From Bradysia coprophila (Eukaryota > Arthropoda > Insecta > Diptera > Sciaridae): DNA of 64,000 bases. The translations under genes were made by a program, and so were the position numbers. Below the pieces are notes generated by a model, which saw only the letters and a program-made list of their open reading frames with translations, was not told the origin of the DNA and did not search any database. Shown in pieces: positions 26,101 to 41,100 of this stretch; the first letter of the stretch is position 1, and each line of letters begins with the position of its first letter. Location: positions 4,904,150 to 4,968,149 of the forward strand of contig NW_023503501.1 in the NCBI RefSeq assembly GCF_014529535.1, written 5' to 3'.

Positions 26101-29100
26101 GATTTGTTCTTAATTTTTTTCCGTAGGACTGAGGAACATATATATACAACTTTTTTGACTTTTCCCCCTCCGCTCCTACTACCTCCACTTATTTTATTCG
26201 TAATCTGGGCGTCCATACGAGTTCGATGAGCTATTACACGCCTCATAAGGTTAAGATTTGACCGAGATATTAAATTTCAAAATTTGGAAATTTGTATATA
26301 GAAATTACATACATTTTGAAATATATTAATTTTACCAACCTTTGTCACTTTCGATTTTACCGGTGGATTTGGCTGAATTTTCAGGCTATGTTAAGGACGT
26401 AATTCTATGAAAAATAATTTGAAGGAATTTTTATAAAAGCTTATAATTTGGAAGCTATGAGCGTGATAAGCTATTCAGCTATAGGACCCATAACTCAGAA
26501 AATGTGGCAGATAGAAAGTTCGTTTAAAAGACAAATTTATAGAGTTTTAGATCTCAGTCGACACGTGTTCCATGGTTTTCCTATAAAGTCGTCTATTTGG
26601 GTGCTATGAGCGTTTTAAGTTTAAGCTATGTCAGCCATCACTCGAAAAATACGGCAGATAGAAACCTCGTGTAAAAGATAAAGTTATAGAGTTTTAGAGT
26701 CTAGTCGATACGTGTTTCATGGTTTCCCTAAAAAGTCGCTTATTTGGGAGCTACGAGCGTTTTAAGTGCGTCAAATTTTCGATTTTCGTCAAATTTTCGA
26801 TTTCCGTCAAATGGAAGCTGGAAGGTTCAGATCAAAGAGAAATCTGATACAGTTTTGTAAGAATTTTCATTCAAGCTGCACAATATGATTGTCTATTATC
26901 TGCGACCAAATTCTAAAAAATCACAACTTACAAAAGAGCTGATATCGCCCGAAACCACTTACAGTGGAGGTGTGACGCAGGTCCTGTTTATCCACTTACA
27001 AAAGAACTGATATCGGTGTAGGTGACGCTTACGCTGATGAGTAAAGTACGCGAAAGTTTTATCAACAAAAATTTTACCCGAAAAATTTTAGAAAGAAAAT
27101 TATAACAAAAAAAAAAATTGCGTCACAAGTGGCTGATGTTGAGGAAGGAAAATATTTATAATTGTGAAATATATTACTTTAAAGAATGGAATTCAAACGG
27201 AAGAAAGCCGAATCATCTGCTACTTTTTGACGCAAACTTTTTTATTATAATTTTCTACCTAAAATTTTTGTGGTAAGATTTTCGTTGATAAAACTTTAGC
27301 GTACTTTCCTCATCAGCTGCCATTTGTGTCGCATAACTTTTTGCGTGTCGAATCTGTAAGCGTCACCTAAACCGATATCAGTTCTTTTGTAAGTGGATAA
27401 CAGTACTTGCGTCACACCTCCACTGTAAAAGGTTTTGGGCGATAAATAATATCATCGTCTCTTTTCGCACAGGCTTCACTTCACATATTTTTATATCCAA
27501 ATTTCAGTTCGCATTTATTGACCTTCATGATAACAACAATCAATAAAAGGTCACCGAAGTACCACGCCTTCCTTTATTTGCATTTCTCATTTATTGATCT
27601 CTTGACAGCGACTCTAAATTGATTCCTCAAAATCAATTCCAATTAATCAATTCTGTGATAACCTCTCAATTGACCCGAGCTCATTGTGTGTAGAGTCTTT
27701 TTAAATAAATCGTAAATGGATTCAATTGATGCGAACATTTAATGTGATTGATAAGAATGTGAATTTGGTTAATGCAGTTGGTTATTAGTCAATTTTCGTT
27801 AATTTAATTACAATGCCGTATTGTCATGTCTGGGTATCTGAAAATAGATGGCGAACGAATTGATTAAAGAAACCGTATAGAAACAGAAATTATTCGTTTC
27901 GCATTTTAAAGCATTAAATTACGACAATATGAAGATGCCCGCCGTGTCATATAAGAATCATTTGGAGTGGGTTTGTCACACAGAATTAAATCATCTTGAA
28001 ACAATACTTGTAACTCAGTTTTAATTGCTTCTTCTCTTATTGTGTTACCATGAAATTGTGTAGACACTCAATCAATTCTGTGGCAACCTCGTACGACATG
28101 ATTTTGATAGTTGGTTCTTGCTTTGATGCATTTTCTTTCTGGGCTTTCAGTACTACCGCAAGCAACTTGACTAGTCTTGACTAATTAAGAGTTTTTCTAA
28201 CAAATACCTTACCATTTTGTCGCTGCAATTTTTTTTTTAAATATCTTTCTCACTGCTAATCGAACGAGAAAAAAAATGGGAATTTTGTCGAAACCACTTA
28301 TTACTTAAGTTGTTGTTTCTGTAGATTAATTCCGATGATGCATTTGTAATTCTTCAATACAAAACATTCTCATATCCACCACACGCGAACATCCAACAGT
28401 AATGTTCTGCTTGAAACTGTCTAAGTAATTCACAACGCCGAAGGCGTACCAAACGTACAACAGAATGCAATAAAAGGGCATGTTTCAGACGTTTGAAGGC
28501 GGAAATAAATTAACAAAAATAATGGCGAAGAGTTCAATAATTGGTTACCCGACCCATGTTAACGTTTTGAGGATTATATTTGGCATGTATTAGCATACGA
28601 ATCCTCAACAATTTCTTTCGAATCCACTGACTATAACGAATAGTAAATTGAAGAACTCCCTATCTACAAAAAAATGTTTTTTTTTTATTGATCCAGCGTA
28701 AAAGTCGTAACAGATATAAATACAATTATTACACCAATTCCGATAATTGTTGCTCGATAAAATTAAAAATGATGACATAATTACGGTCGATGTGCGTAAA
28801 ATTTAGTTCGTTAGGTATAAGTGACCTGAGAATATAATCAGCATGACATTGAACATATTGACTAACGAATCTTTAGTACAGATATTAACTCGTGAATGTA
28901 TGTGTAATCGCATTGCTGAATTCCACACGTTAAATATGTTTACCTACATAAATCAATGCCATGCTGACGGACTATGTACAGCCAAATCCTCATACGTATG
29001 AGAGGTTTTTTTTCTCTCGAGAAACCGACAAAAAACTGTAAGGTAATTTGCAATTTGGTATGTAATCAGTGTATTCGTACATACGTCGTAGGAATTTTAC

Positions 29101-32100
29101 ATTAATTTTCAGAGACGAGACGAGAACTGTCGAGTCATTGAATCGGAAAAAAGGTCAAATTTTCGATTAAGTTTATTTTATCTTGGACGTTGCTAAATCA
29201 ATTAACGTAATCAATCTACTTAGTTTTTCATACGTAATTTATCGTACGATTTCATTTTACCTCATAGCATATCTTGTCATTCGCAAAAATTACAGAATTA
29301 CTAAGCCTTTTTCATGGGAAATTGTTTTCACGTTTTAAAGAGCTTAGTTCAACAATGGATTAGAACATCTCAAACTCTTTAAATAAGCCTGGATGTTTTT
29401 GGTGTAATCAATCACTTATTTCAAATACAGAATCTTTTACTTCACTAATTTCAACAAAAATTTTCCTAGTTGAGATGGTATTCAGGATAAATTTTAAAAT
29501 TATCGAGCGTATTATACAGCTGACCGATCTGGGAAGTACTCAACAACTGAGGCGATTTAAATGATAATAAAAATGATATGCTCTCAACCTCATTCGTACA
29601 CTAGGCGACATAGCTCGTCGTTTAACAATGTTCGAAAAATCAATCGAAAAACGTCTTACCCATTCTCGGGTGAATCACCCATGAAGTCAATAACTGAAGA
29701 TTCGACTTTTCTAACCTTCGAACTAACTAAGTGGTGAACGTACATTGCCTTTGTCAATGTTGGAGAAATTTCTTTGGTAATTCCGGTGGATGTGTAATTT
29801 ACATTGTGTATGGCTTCGTATGATTTGTACTTGAACCATTCGACAGTTCATACTGTTATATTTGTCATTGTCGAGTCAAAAGAAGATGACACTATCAGGT
29901 TCTGAAAGAATAAAATTGTGAAGCCGTAACGCAGTGACCCTAAAAACAACACTCAAAAATTAATTAATTTAATCTTTAAAACTGTGTTAAGAGAGCCTAA
30001 GTCACTTGATGAGTACCGTCCGATTAATTATATACAAAACTCGGTTTAAATGAACCAAGTTCTCTATTAGTAAACTTGAACTTTCTCGACTATATAGACA
30101 TGGATGGTTAATAGATATAATTAAAAAACCGAAATAATAAAATAAAACTCTCAACACATTCTCCAAATAAAACAAAAATAGAAAATTTTAATTGCATTTT
30201 CCGAACCAATAAACAAAGGTTTTCTTTCATTATAAACAACAACAAAAAATGTACTCCGAGCACTCTTTATCTACTCGCGTATATTACCCTTATTTGAACA
30301 CTATTAATAACCACAACATTTCCCATTTTAAATTTAGACCAAATGTGGCGCTCCGTAAACATTTCGTCTATAATGTTGAAGAGCTCTAACATAATGAGAC
30401 GCCTTAAGAATTTTTTTTTTTGGTGAAAAATTACTTTCACAATAGCATTGACGGGTAACATTGTCATGTCATCATCTAACAGAATATTTTTTTCTTTTTT
30501 CGTTGAACACGACGTGTGATCTATATTTGTATTAATTTTGTGGCTAAAGAATGGGAGTGTTGTCTTTCCGTCTATATGTACCACACGAATGAAAATGAAT
30601 GCGTTGTAGGAATAAAATTAGAAAACAAAACAGAGGACAACAATGAGAGTCGATATGAGTTTTACAGGGTCAGTAAAAGTAATGCACTTGGTCCATACGA
30701 CACTTTGTAGTCGATTTCTAGACCAAGGTAAATTTCTATTACCAAGGTTGCATTAGCAAACCGAAATAGAATGCGGTAGAAATTCTATATTAAAACTGCC
30801 GGCTGAATAGCGTCTCACATTACCGATATTTAAACAATTTATGAATTTCTCACGGGGTCGTAAAACAACTTCGCGAAGCGAAAACGTTACTTATTGCAAG
30901 GTAAAAATATACCAACAACCACATTACGGAGAATTGGCAGTGCGCGATCACATTCGCATTAATGGATTTTTTTGTGTGCTGCAACTCTATATTTTATGAA
31001 GAAGAGAAAAGCTCTTCTACAATTTCATTTTGCTTTAATAAAAATGCCAGCACATTATACAACGTAAATGAATGTCAACATCAACAAAATTCCATTCAAT
31101 TTTGTGTGTGCTGTAACGTGTAGAGTTTGTTTTATGTATATTGTGCTTGTTGTATACCATTCAACTATTTTCGAAGTACAGAAGAAGAAGAAAACACAAA
31201 AAAAAAGAAAAGAAAACGAAAGAAACACATGGTTGCAACATCTCATTTTAAAGTCGTTATGAAGAAATGAGAAACAGTCACAACGTGGATTTTTCTTCCA
31301 CCATAGCCCTCCTCAGTCAACCACAGCACTTTATTTAATTATAAAATTGTAATGTTTGAACAGTTGATCGTATTATATTTCCATATTCATTCATTAATCT
31401 TGACGCACACTGTTTGCACATCTTACAAGTACATCTCTGTATGTTTAAACTTAAGAGGGATGTCAGATCAAGAAACTTTGTTCTTAATTAGATAAGGTAC
31501 TTCATCGGAATGACTATATTTGAACAAATGACCACTTCACAATAATATTCTTCTTTCTACAAAAAAAAAAATATTTTTCAATAAAATGCATTCGAGTGGC
31601 GTACAATAGTTGTCTGTCTTTATTAGGGAATCATTCAACGTTCGAATTATGAACGGTATGAGTTTAGTGACTCACACATTTTTTGGGCGTGTTAAACAAA
31701 GTATTCGTTTTCTACTCATTACAATTCTCTCGTATCAGACGAGTTAAGTATATTTCTTACGACTGCGAACCTCTACGAATCTTAAATCTCGTCAGTCTAT
31801 GTACACATTGACATAAATTTCCTACGTAGTTATGAATCAGTGAAGCAATCACTCTTCCATAAATACTTAAAAAAATCTAATTGATAAATGTCGCAAGTCG
31901 TAAACGTCCATAGTACCGGATATTTATTAACTACATTGAAATTTAATTTCACTGCATTACATCACACACTCAAAGCACTGGCATTAATTAACCTGTCGCT
32001 TAGTATACAAACAATGTTGTTATAAAATTAACAAAAAATTTCATTGTAGTCATAGAAAATTTTGATGAAATGCTCATTTTGTGTGTTGAATGAATCAGTT

Positions 32101-35100
32101 AATTCGGGTTTAACTCATTATTATTATTATTGTCTCTCACTGCGTCTGCTACGTGTGGAATATGTATAAAAACCAAAAGAATTACAATCCCACATGACGT
32201 TAAGTAACAGCGTCATAATATCGCATGCATTCATGCTATTGGTTGAATACGATCGCGCGATTCAGAATCGATACTGAGAGGCATACGACCGTACAGTGCT
32301 TTTTTTTCTTCGAGTGAACGGCTTTGCGCCTGTGCGAATTCATTTTATTTATCTTTTGGAATGTTTTTTTTCGGTACACGTATCGAATACGAGTGCCACG
32401 GAACCAACGTTTCATTTAATTTTTTTTTTTTTTGGTTTTGCTTAATATTTTTTTCCTCTCTTCGCTAGTTGTAATGGTTGGAGAAAAATGCGAAATTTAT
32501 AACTTTCCAATGTTATTTCAGCTCAAGAAATAATGGTTGTATAAGTCGGTTGTAACATTCATGATGGTTTTGAGTTATAAATAAAACGTTATCTAGCATA
32601 TGGAACAGCAATTGTTTCTGCACTGAAAGAGTTATCATAATCGTAATATGACATTGTTGCCGCAGTAATTTCCATTTTGAATGAAGTAAATAAATAAAAA
32701 AGAAACAAAAGCCCATTCGTAATGCAAACTTTGAATATATCTTTTGGCTTTGTTTTATCGTCACATGAATTACAAACATGCAGCGTGACACATCAAATTT
32801 ATGAATTAACTAGTCAATATTCGTAAGTCAACTCATTTCCTAATCAGTCTCGATCGTGTGATCTTCAGTCGATGATAAATCAATTTTCAGTGTTAAAACA
32901 GAGAGTGATGATTAAACGATGTTTGGAGGAAACATTTAACAAAATAAAATTCACTCAATTTGGCATTGTTTCCGTACCGGAACAGAAGATTTTTTTTATT
33001 CTCTCACTTAACACAGTTATTTGCCATTTTATATACTATCATCTAACTCTCGTAAGACTATCTCTCAAAAGGGGCATGCCTCGCTCTCACAGAGGGGACA
33101 CACGGCAATCTCTCTCAAAAGTTACAAATGACTCTCTTTTAAAAAGGACATCCTTCTCTCTTTTTCTATGATATTTTTCACCTATGCCCACATGCCTATT
33201 TCTGGTAGATTTACTAAATTTCAGTCTATTTCTAAGAAAATTGTAGTAAATAAAGTTGCCAAACAGATCCTATTCCTCACTGACTTCTCCTCAGACTATT
33301 TAACTACACTTTGCTGAATTCTCCTGTTGAGATGAAAATTTATAAACGAATGAGGAGTTAAATGCCGAGAATGGATACAGTCAGAGGCAGTGAAATTTCA
33401 GCATAAATTTGTTTCAGCTGTTTTTTTAGCTGATCCACACATACAATCAAAACTGGTTATACTTGTTTATACACTTGAAGACGTATAAAAAGTTTTAATT
33501 GAACGTGTGGATTAGCTGAAAAACAGCAGAAGCAAATTTATGCTGAAATTTCACTGTCTAAGCGAATTATAAGTGTCAATAGTGAATTATAAGAAAAATG
33601 AAATTTCAGTTCGCTCCAGTTCGTCAATAAAAGTTTTTTTTAAGAGTTTAAAACACACAAATTGTAAGCCTATTGGAAGCGGTTAGCTAAATGAAGGATT
33701 TTTCATTATCCTTATAATTCGCTTTATAATTTGGTGACATGTCCCGTTTCTACTAAAATGTCCCATACGACTTCCCAGTGGAAGCGAAACTGCTTGTTTT
33801 CATTGAATTAGAGGTCACCATTATTAAGAATTCACATAATTTCGTTTGGCATGAAAATCACGATCTGAAAGATTTTAGAGATAACCACAGAATGTAAATT
33901 CGAAAAAATGTCGAAAATAAATTTTAGGAAAATTTTCTGATGACGAAAGATCTATCGCACATGATTCAGATATTATCATGATTGCATCAACTAATTTAAA
34001 ATCTGTTTTCAGATTTGCTTTTATTTTTTCCGTTCTCTGTCTGAATCACTAATTGGAATATGAAATTAAATTTTGTGCAAATTTTCGTGCTCAGCCGAAA
34101 ACAAAAAGTGAATGAAAGAAGAAAAGCGCGTTTATTTTCGTAGATTGGTTGTACTGTGTGCACTAATGCCGAAACTAAATACATAATTAACTCAGCGGAA
34201 TATATTTGCTCGACATCAGACAACTCTCTTCTTTTTTAACAATTTAAATTTAGATCTATTGCATTTCACCGCCCATTAAAAAACGCATAAATGGGACTTT
34301 ATTGGCACCGATAGAACCGATTCTTTTCGGTATGGATGTAACTCACACAGACGAAATTTCTGATCTGTGAATTCAATTTCGCAAATTTGCTTTGCTAATG
34401 CATTAGGAAAATATTTGATGGACAAGACGATTATGTCACTTTGTACACAGCAGTGAATTGATGTTGAGGTTACAGGCTCTGAAATAACACCACCAGCCAA
34501 TGTGTATGATAATGACGGTAATTTAACTTTAAAACAAAAAAAATCGTTTCATTTGTCCGAGTGACTTGGCTGTTCATAAATCATTAATAGAGTCACCACG
34601 TTACACTGAAGGTCAGGCGACGACACAAACACATTATGTCTACTAATGCACAGTCTAATCGGCTTAGGATCTGTGTTAAGTAAAAAACGTTTCATTGATA
34701 TTCAAATTGCTCGATTGCACTGTAGAACATGTTAATTAGTTTAATCATTATGACCATCAGTCTTTTGTTTCCGTGGCACAGATCAACGATATACTGGATG
34801 ACGTTGTAACATTTTTTTCTCTCTCTTACCTTTCCAGGTGTGTTAAATGATATCCAAGAAGAATTTAAAATTGGTGACGACGCCGGTGGTTTACTCCAAA
34901 CAGCATTCGTGCTGTCGTACATGGTATGCGCTCCAATATTCGGCTACCTTGGCGACCGTTATTCACGAAAGTGGATAATGATTTTGGGCGTTGCGTTGTG
35001 GAGCGGAACAACGATGTTGGGCTCAATCATGCCCACATATTACCCGTTTTTGACATTTCGTGCATTGGTTGGAATCGGCGAAGCGTCGTACAGCACGATA

Positions 35101-38100
35101 GCACCAACACTGATATCCGATTTGTTCATCAACGATGTTCGATCGAAAATGTTGGCAATGTTTTATTTTGCAATACCGGTCGGCTCTGGGCTGGGATACA
35201 TTGTCGGTTCCGAAACGGCTCATGCGTTGGGCTCGTGGCGATGGGCACTGAGAGTGACGCCGTTCTTGGGTGTAGCTGCATGTGTTTTAATTTATCTAAC
35301 CAAGGAGCCGAATCGCGGTCAAATCGAAGGTTCCTGTAACTTAGAAGCAACTTCATATAAGGAAGATGTCAGAGGTAGAGCATTTGATACCATGTTAGCT
35401 CAAGCCCCCTACTAAACACTACTGCATTACAGAATTAGCAAGAAATCCGTCATTTATGCTGTCCACGTTTGGTTTTACATGCGTGGCATTCGTGACTGGA
35501 GCACTAGCCTGGTGGGGACCTTCGTTTATGTTGCTCGGTCTGAAAATGCATCCAGGGAACGAGAATATGACGTTGAATGAGTAAGTTTTCCAATTAGTTT
35601 TGAATTACCATTCGTTTAGGAAGAGGTGGGAAAAACTTTTGGGACGAATATCGTTGCGTCATATTTTCGTCCTCAAGAACCTTGAGTTCTTTTGTATTCC
35701 AAAACGCAAACTTTTCTCAAATTTTACCGGCATAACGTGCCAAACAAAATATCGGGAAAAATGGTTAAATCAACCGTAACAACCAGTGCGTAATACGATC
35801 CGCCACTATACAATAAATTGTAATTTTTAAGCGTATCATATGTGTTCGGCATAATTGCAATGTTAGCCGGGCTTATCGGAGTTCCACTAGGATCATATTT
35901 GGTACAGAGGTTACGACCGACGAATCCGAAATGCGATGGACTGGTTTGCGCTTGGGGTCTACTCGTTTCAGCGCCATTGGTCTACGCAGCCCTTGTGGTT
36001 GCACCATACAATGGAAAGTGGTGTTACCTTTTAGTGTTCTTGGCACAAATTTCGTTAAATTTGTGCTGGTCGATTGTGGCAGATATTCTATTGGTAAGGA
36101 GGAAATTTTGTAAAACTTATGCCAATGCTGTGTGTGGTATGGAAACTGTGACCTAGTGGATTATTGTCTCGGGAGTCTACGGAACTGTTCAGCAATGTTT
36201 TCAATCAAATTATTTTTAAATTTTCGTTGAGTCTGAGTCAATGTTGTGGACATAATTTATGAACATGGAAACGAAATTCGTTTTTATTTACAGAGTAGCA
36301 TTCATTTTCGGTGCTCTAACCATGCTATCCGGAATAATTGGTGTTCCGCTGGGTGCCTATTTAGCCCAAAGACTACGGAAAAAACATTCACGTGCCGATC
36401 CCGTTATTTGTGGATTTGGTCTTTTGATTAGTGCTCCATGTATTGTCGGAGCAATGCTACTTGTGTCAGTAAATGCACCAGCTGCTTATTGTTTAATATT
36501 TATCGGAGAAATTGCGTTAAATCTGAATTGGGCAATTGTCGCTGATATTTTATTGGTAAGGAATTCAATATCAACCATTTTTACCGTTATGTAGTGATTG
36601 GAAATGGAATTTTTTTTTCGTTTTTTGTTGGTAGAAAATTAATTTTATTTCTTCACTTCCGAACGTCCTGTACTCTTAACCACCACCTCTTTTCTATATA
36701 AAGCATCATTAGTGATGATCTAACCAAATTCAATGTATAAAATGCACATTTTCACACTTCACTGCTATCAAATGGTATATAAGGTCTTCGAATTACTTAA
36801 GAAACTAACTACGAAATGAGCCACACTCTTAGAGTGAGTTAGGTGATGCGAAAAGTAATATTTTTGCCGAAAAATGAGTTAAATGTACGAAACTAATGTA
36901 GAATTTATAGAGAATAGAAGCTTAAGCAGCTCGAGTTGCTAACACGGACCACTGTAAATTGTAAATAGAAACTCAATCACAAATACATCCGGCGGCTCAC
37001 AAGTTCACTAATTTCCAGAATATTCTTGAGCCAGTCTTAAATGTGTCACTGTCAATCGATGACATGATCAGAATCTCTTCACAGGACTACCGAAATGGCA
37101 GATGTTACTCTTGCGTTATTAACGGTAAATGAAACCTTACATTTACCGGTAGACGTTGTATTTACCGGTAAACGGTGTATTTACCGGTAAACGTTGTATT
37201 TACCGGTAAACGTTACAAATGCTGGTACATTTCATACAAATTGTTTTACCGACTGGGTTCACTAAATACGAGGGTTTCCATCAAATCGGGAAGTGTGATG
37301 AAGTAAAAACGCTGCAATAATGTTCTTACCGTTAACGCAATAATTTCGAGTAAAAACGCGCTCCTTCTACAAAAATTAAGATGCCTCTCACCAACCTTTG
37401 TTCGCACATTAGTTTGTAGTCCTTGTAACATATTACCCTACCTTAAACACACTATATAGACGTTGCACATTATTGCCAATAACATAATTGATTGAGGATG
37501 GAAGTAGGTTCATTAATCTTAATACACTCAATAGAATTCGGTAATTTTTCCTCTCTTTTATTGAATTAAATTGCTGCCTCATGAAATTTGTCAATTTGTA
37601 GTCGCATAATAAGATTATTGTTCATATAAATCAAAAACAAGCAGTGTTGTACAGATGCAAAAACTAGTGCACATAATGATTGATAACGAATGTAGGCATT
37701 CGTATACGATCCACTTGATTGTATAATCGAATTATACGAAAGAAAATTGTATTGTAAATCATCAGTCACGCATATCTCACTGCTGCACGTAATAATCTTG
37801 AGCAATGAAAATGTCTTGCAATACAAAGTTGTTATAATTAGAAACGCAGCATATTAAAATAATCACCGACAATTGCCTCATTCAGATTTTTTTCTCTCTT
37901 TCGTTTCTTTCCGTTCGAAATGCGTAGTGCATTTAATGATTTTTCGTGTGTTTCTAATTAAACGAAAAAAAAAAAAACAAATGCATCCGTCGATCGTATG
38001 ATCATTTTGCAGTCGGTGCAGCGCATTAATTGTCCTTTGTTTTCAAATTCGTTCGCCAAAACGGTGTCTCAATGACAGCGCCATCTTTCTTTCACCACCC

Positions 38101-41100
38101 TCTCACAATTATTTTCGACCTTCCGAATATACAAACCCATTTTATGTCGCATTAATACCATTTTTGTGCTCAAAACCACTTTTGTTGCTTTTTGTGAATG
38201 AATTTCGTGTATAATATACAATGTACACACTGCATGCATACTACATTTCGTTATTGAATGAATGTTTTGAAATGTTTTTGATAAAGATTTGAATGTCTAA
38301 CCACACAAATTTGTTTAATGGCACCTGCCAGTCTGATTTCGCATTTTATTTTGTAGCTTCAATGAAATGGCAAGTGGATTGGAATGAATTTTAATATTTC
38401 AAGTTCATGTTGTGGTTGAAATTCCACGCTCTTTTAGCATCAAGTTTGTTGTGTATTTGTGTGTGTGTCTGTCGTAAATATTTTATTAATTTGTGCTTAA
38501 ACATGGTAATACTATGTCGGTGCTCGAACTTAAAAATTATTTCATTCCATTTTTCCAGTATGTAGTCATACCAACAAGACGTTCGACGGCCGAAGCTTTC
38601 CAGATATTAATATCGCATACATTCGGAGATGCTGGCAGTCCGTATTTGGTCGGAGTAGTGAGTATACAAATTTTTATTTTTTATTTAACCATCCCTTAAA
38701 CCTTTAATTTACATCACTTGATGTGAATTTATCAATGTCGGGCGTCTCACGCTATAATAGGTCTAGCCCTGACGTGCCATGTTCACTTGAACTTGAGCCC
38801 ATCATGTGAATAAAGTCCATTGTCTTTACTTCGACATAAAGCGTGGTCGACATAACGCCCTTTAGTTCTTGGCCTGCAATGCAGACTCTGCATAAAAGCA
38901 TAGTCGTCTTCCTACACTGACGGCAAGCATATCAGCAGTGTTTTATCAAGTCTATTACTTCTTTTGATCTAACAATTCTAAGAGATTGTAGTGAAATCTA
39001 TTACTTCTTTAGCATTAACAGTATATTTCTATAAACAAGCGCATTAGCTAGATCGTTGTTTATTTATCGACATAGACAACAATTTAACACTTTCGGAATG
39101 TGTGGTATAGTGAGTTGGATACATCTCCGTACCCTAAGTACGAAACACACATCCTTCTATTCTGCTGCAGCCGCTTCAAAAAGAAAAGAAATATTAAAAT
39201 GTAATGGGAACGGGACAGTTATTGGTGCAGCTTGTATCGAGGGTGCTGTGAATTTAAATAAATACTCCATAGGCCTTCACTACCTCTCGTTAATTTAATA
39301 TCGAAGGTGGACATGAATAAGTATTTTTCTTCTTTCGATATTATACTGACGATGGAGTGGTTTCTTGAACTCCTTGGACCCTAGATACTTGCTGAACCAA
39401 GAACAGCCTTGTTCCCATTACTTCTTATAATTTTTTGTGAAGCAGTTGCAGCGGAACCACAGACATCACTGGGACCAACGGATGCGCGTTTCGTACTCCA
39501 GGCATTGAGACCTACACTATGCCACTATTTGCGTACAAAATGTGTTGTCTAGTGTAACACACGAACTGCCGCCTGTAACAGGCTTATTGTAAATCACGAA
39601 CTACTGCATTGTTCCATACTTTGCTAGAAGAAGCGCATTAAATTCGATACGCTACGATCGAAATTATGTTACTGCATCCAGTAATTACACAAATGGCCAG
39701 TCACACAATACTACGAAACCTTTCTCTTTACATCGAAGAGGAGAAAATCACTAACTCAAATTTAAATTCCAGATATCTGAAGCGATAAAAGCCGCAATGA
39801 GACGATTACCCACAAACGCAGAAGATGTAGCACCGAAAATTGAAAGCCTGGCCCTGACACTGAACCAGAATGCTACACTCACCGAATACAAAGTATTTGT
39901 GGTATGTAATTTACTTGCATTTCGTACAACGTTGAACCGGAATTCAGATTTTTTTTTTGTTCTTCCAAATTCCTTTAGGACACAAATGAGACACGGTTCA
40001 AAGCTCTGCAGTATGCCTTATTTTCAACGTGTTTCGTTGAAATACTTGGCGGTGTTTTCTTTTTGTGCACAGCAGCGTATATATTAAGGGACAAAGCCAA
40101 AGCGGAACGAGCAGTTGCAGGTTAGTTGGAACAATGTACTCGTATTATGCTTAGTGTTGCATTTTCTTTTCTCTGCTGAAAATTGATTTCGGGCAATGTT
40201 CCCATCCAATTGCAAGGCTCTAAGTCTTGCTGCTATTTTTGAGAATCCATTTTTTTAACGATAAATAAAACTATCGCCAACCTATCTATCTATCCAGGAT
40301 GTCAGCTAGAATTAAGCGAAAGCTCAACAAACTCCGCGGATCAGTCATATCGAAGTCATTTATAATTCCAATTCGTACACCGCTACGAAAAACCCAGTCA
40401 GAAAATTAGGTTTGTTTCCATCGATATAATTGGAGAATGCCCTCGGAATGTGATTGATTTTGCAAAACTTTTTGTTTTCCTTTTGTTGGGCTTGTCTGTT
40501 GTGTGATTTAATTTCGATGTTTGTCCGTTATTATTGTTCGTTGTTGCTATCCGGTGAAAGAAAAATCAAATTTTAATTTTGAAATTATGTTCCGTTTTAG
40601 GAATGCGAGTGAAAGTTGTTTAGTCGTTCGTCAGTATTGGCAGTACGTAGTTGTGTTTCTTGTGATTAGATTTGTTCTTTCTTTCGACCCGATTTGGTAT
40701 TGTGACAAGTCTGAGAATGTTACTCGAGGCAAGTTGCTTTTTCATTACTTTTTTCGTTGTTACATTGAAGTCAAGTTTCTTTACGTAGCCAAAAGTGAAA
40801 TTGAGTAGTCGAATGAATTGTAAACGCGCAGCAACAGCGTCATTACATCGAACTAATAGGGTGTGGCAAAAATGTTCTCTCATCTGAAACTTTGGGAGCC
40901 TTTGTTGTAAAAACCGTTGTGTTGATCTCGGGAAAAAAAGTAGGAAATTTTCATTTTCTCATGTAACTTATGGCTCTCGCTACGCTCTGTCCACAAACAA
41001 CTATTTCTTCCTGCTAGCAGAGTAAAAATTTCCCAGGTAAAGAAAAACGTAGAACTGACACAGTGCTTTGTTTGGCAAAGACTTGATTTAAACTTAAAGA

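Noticed and set aside
37142..37217. CRISPR-like regular repeat
   Set aside because: Units are directly adjacent without unique spacers, and the context is a eukaryotic intron.
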